DNA of 6,669 nucleotides from contig CAMZCW010000128.1 in assembly GCA_947305045.1 (NCBI GenBank), positions 1-6,669 of the forward strand. Reading direction: 5' to 3'. Below, in pieces: positions 5,937 to 6,669 of this stretch (position 1 is its first letter; every line of letters starts with the position of its first letter). The notes beneath the pieces were generated by a model. That model was not told the DNA's origin and searched no databases. It was given only the letters and a program-made list of their open reading frames with translations. Position numbers and translations under genes: made by a program. Source of the stretch: an uncultured Bacteroidales bacterium (GTDB lineage Bacteria > Bacteroidota > Bacteroidia > Bacteroidales > UBA932).

Positions 5937-6669
5937 TACTCCGCTTCGGGAGCCATGGTGGTATAGACGTTGGTGACGTCTTCATCGTCCTCCAGGAGGC
6001 CGGTGAGTTTCTCCAGGGTGGCTCTTTGTTCGGGGGTTACTTCTTTCAGTTCAACATTCGGGATTTGTTCGAATCCGCCGGAAACCAGCTCATAGCCTTT
6101 TTCCTCAATGTATTTCTGGATTTGGCCGTAGGCGGTATAGTCTCCGTAAATGGAAATTTCCACGTGCACGTTCTCATCCTCGTCTTCCACTTCCTGTTTG
6201 AACACTTCTTCTGCGCCAAAGTCAATGAGTTCCAGCTCCAGCTCTTCCACGTCGATGGGCTTGGCGGGATCCTCCTTGATGCGGAATACGCATTTGTGGT
6301 CGAACATGAAGGCAACGGAGCCGCTGGTTTGCAGGGCACCGCCGCACTTGGTGAAGTAGCTGCGGACGTTGGCCACGGTGCGGGTGTTGTTGTCCGTGGC
6401 GGCCTCTACCAGATAAGCGATACCGAAGGGGCCGAAGCCTTCATAGACCAGCTCTTTGAAATCGCCGGTTTTGGCCTCGGTGGCCTTCTTGATGGCACGC
6501 TCGATGTTTTCCTTGGGCATTTGCTCGCTCTTGGCCTCTGCGATGAGGGCGCGAAGGCGGGGATTGCCGGTTACTTCTGCACCGCCCTGTTTAACGGCGA
6601 TGGTAATTTCCTTTCCCAGTTTGGTGAAGGTTTTGGCCATGTGGCCCCAACGCTTCATCTTGCGCTCCT
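5936..6669 (-). CDS. yebC: YebC/PmpR-family protein (5' end outside window)
   Basis: This member of the YebC/TACO1 family covers nearly the whole protein. Members were first described as DNA-binding regulators (PmpR), and more recent work links the family to relief of ribosome stalling at proline-rich stretches; the protein is cytoplasmic. Recognisable blocks are MAKTFTKLGKEITIAVKQGG, NPRLRALIAEAKSEQMPKENIERAIKKA, YEGFGPFGIAYLVEAATDN, NTRTVANVRSYFTKCGG, FDHKCVF and the C-terminal LKEVTPEQRATLEKL with the acidic LLEDDEDVTNVYTTM. The first ATG in view, at 6658, follows an AGGAG sequence by 6 bases. However, codons upstream of it still read ERK in frame, and Bacteroidota YebC normally starts about 12 residues earlier with a basic RKxRKMKRWG extension, so I treat the gene as open at the window edge. 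Its stop overlaps the esterase start by one base. It is the first visible gene of the minus-strand run. Confidence 0.95.
   Translation of the reverse strand, partial: ERKMKRWGHMAKTFTKLGKEITIAVKQGGAEVTGNPRLRALIAEAKSEQMPKENIERAIKKATEAKTGDFKELVYEGFGPFGIAYLVEAATDNNTRTVANVRSYFTKCGGALQTSGSVAFMFDHKCVFRIKEDPAKPIDVEELELELIDFGAEEVFKQEVEDEDENVHVEISIYGDYTAYGQIQKYIEEKGYELVSGGFEQIPNVELKEVTPEQRATLEKLTGLLEDDEDVTNVYTTMAPEAE

Noticed and set aside
5989..5999. cctccaggagg palindrome near the yebC 3' end
   Set aside because: It encodes conserved Leu-Leu-Glu-Asp residues of the acidic YebC tail and has no partner element, so a chance coding palindrome is the simpler reading.

Overview
The window looks like a chromosomal segment from a Bacteroidota bacterium, probably order Bacteroidales, that is GC-rich for that phylum as judged by eye. 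Four things support this. The YebC-family protein carries the basic, Trp-containing N-terminal extension (ERKMKRWGHMAK) typical of Bacteroidota members. The dihydrolipoyl dehydrogenase contains the PMAFSGRFVAEN stretch I associate with Bacteroidales homologues. Most starts lack a clear Shine-Dalgarno sequence. A short lipoprotein-type esterase is embedded in the operon. Genus or species cannot be assigned.

Layout: on the + strand, bases 1-661 hold the C-terminal part of dihydrolipoyl dehydrogenase (5' end outside the window). Everything else, 658-6669, is one very compact minus-strand run of seven genes. In order of transcription they are a YebC/PmpR-family protein (5' end cut by the window edge), a lipoprotein alpha/beta-hydrolase esterase, a GT4-type glycosyltransferase, an HPr-kinase/PEPCK-like P-loop protein, a small S24/S26-like serine peptidase, a PqqD-like protein and an ABC exporter with fused membrane and ATPase domains. 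Junctions range from an 8-base overlap to gaps of about 8 bases, so translational coupling is likely. The run ends by overlapping the convergent lpd stop codon. No stretch without a gene exceeds about 10 bases. I see no tRNA, rRNA, CRISPR array, insertion sequence or long repeat.

The interesting part is the last four genes (658-3838): kinase-like protein, Ser/His peptidase, PqqD-like peptide chaperone and exporter. These parts resemble a peptide modification, cleavage and export pathway of the RiPP type, in which a PqqD/RRE domain holds a leader peptide, a kinase-like enzyme modifies it, a peptidase cuts it and an ABC protein exports it. No precursor peptide gene, radical SAM enzyme or lasso cyclase is in the window, and there is no room between genes for a precursor. 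The substrate is therefore encoded elsewhere or is not a classical peptide. The family calls are read from motifs; the pathway is inference.
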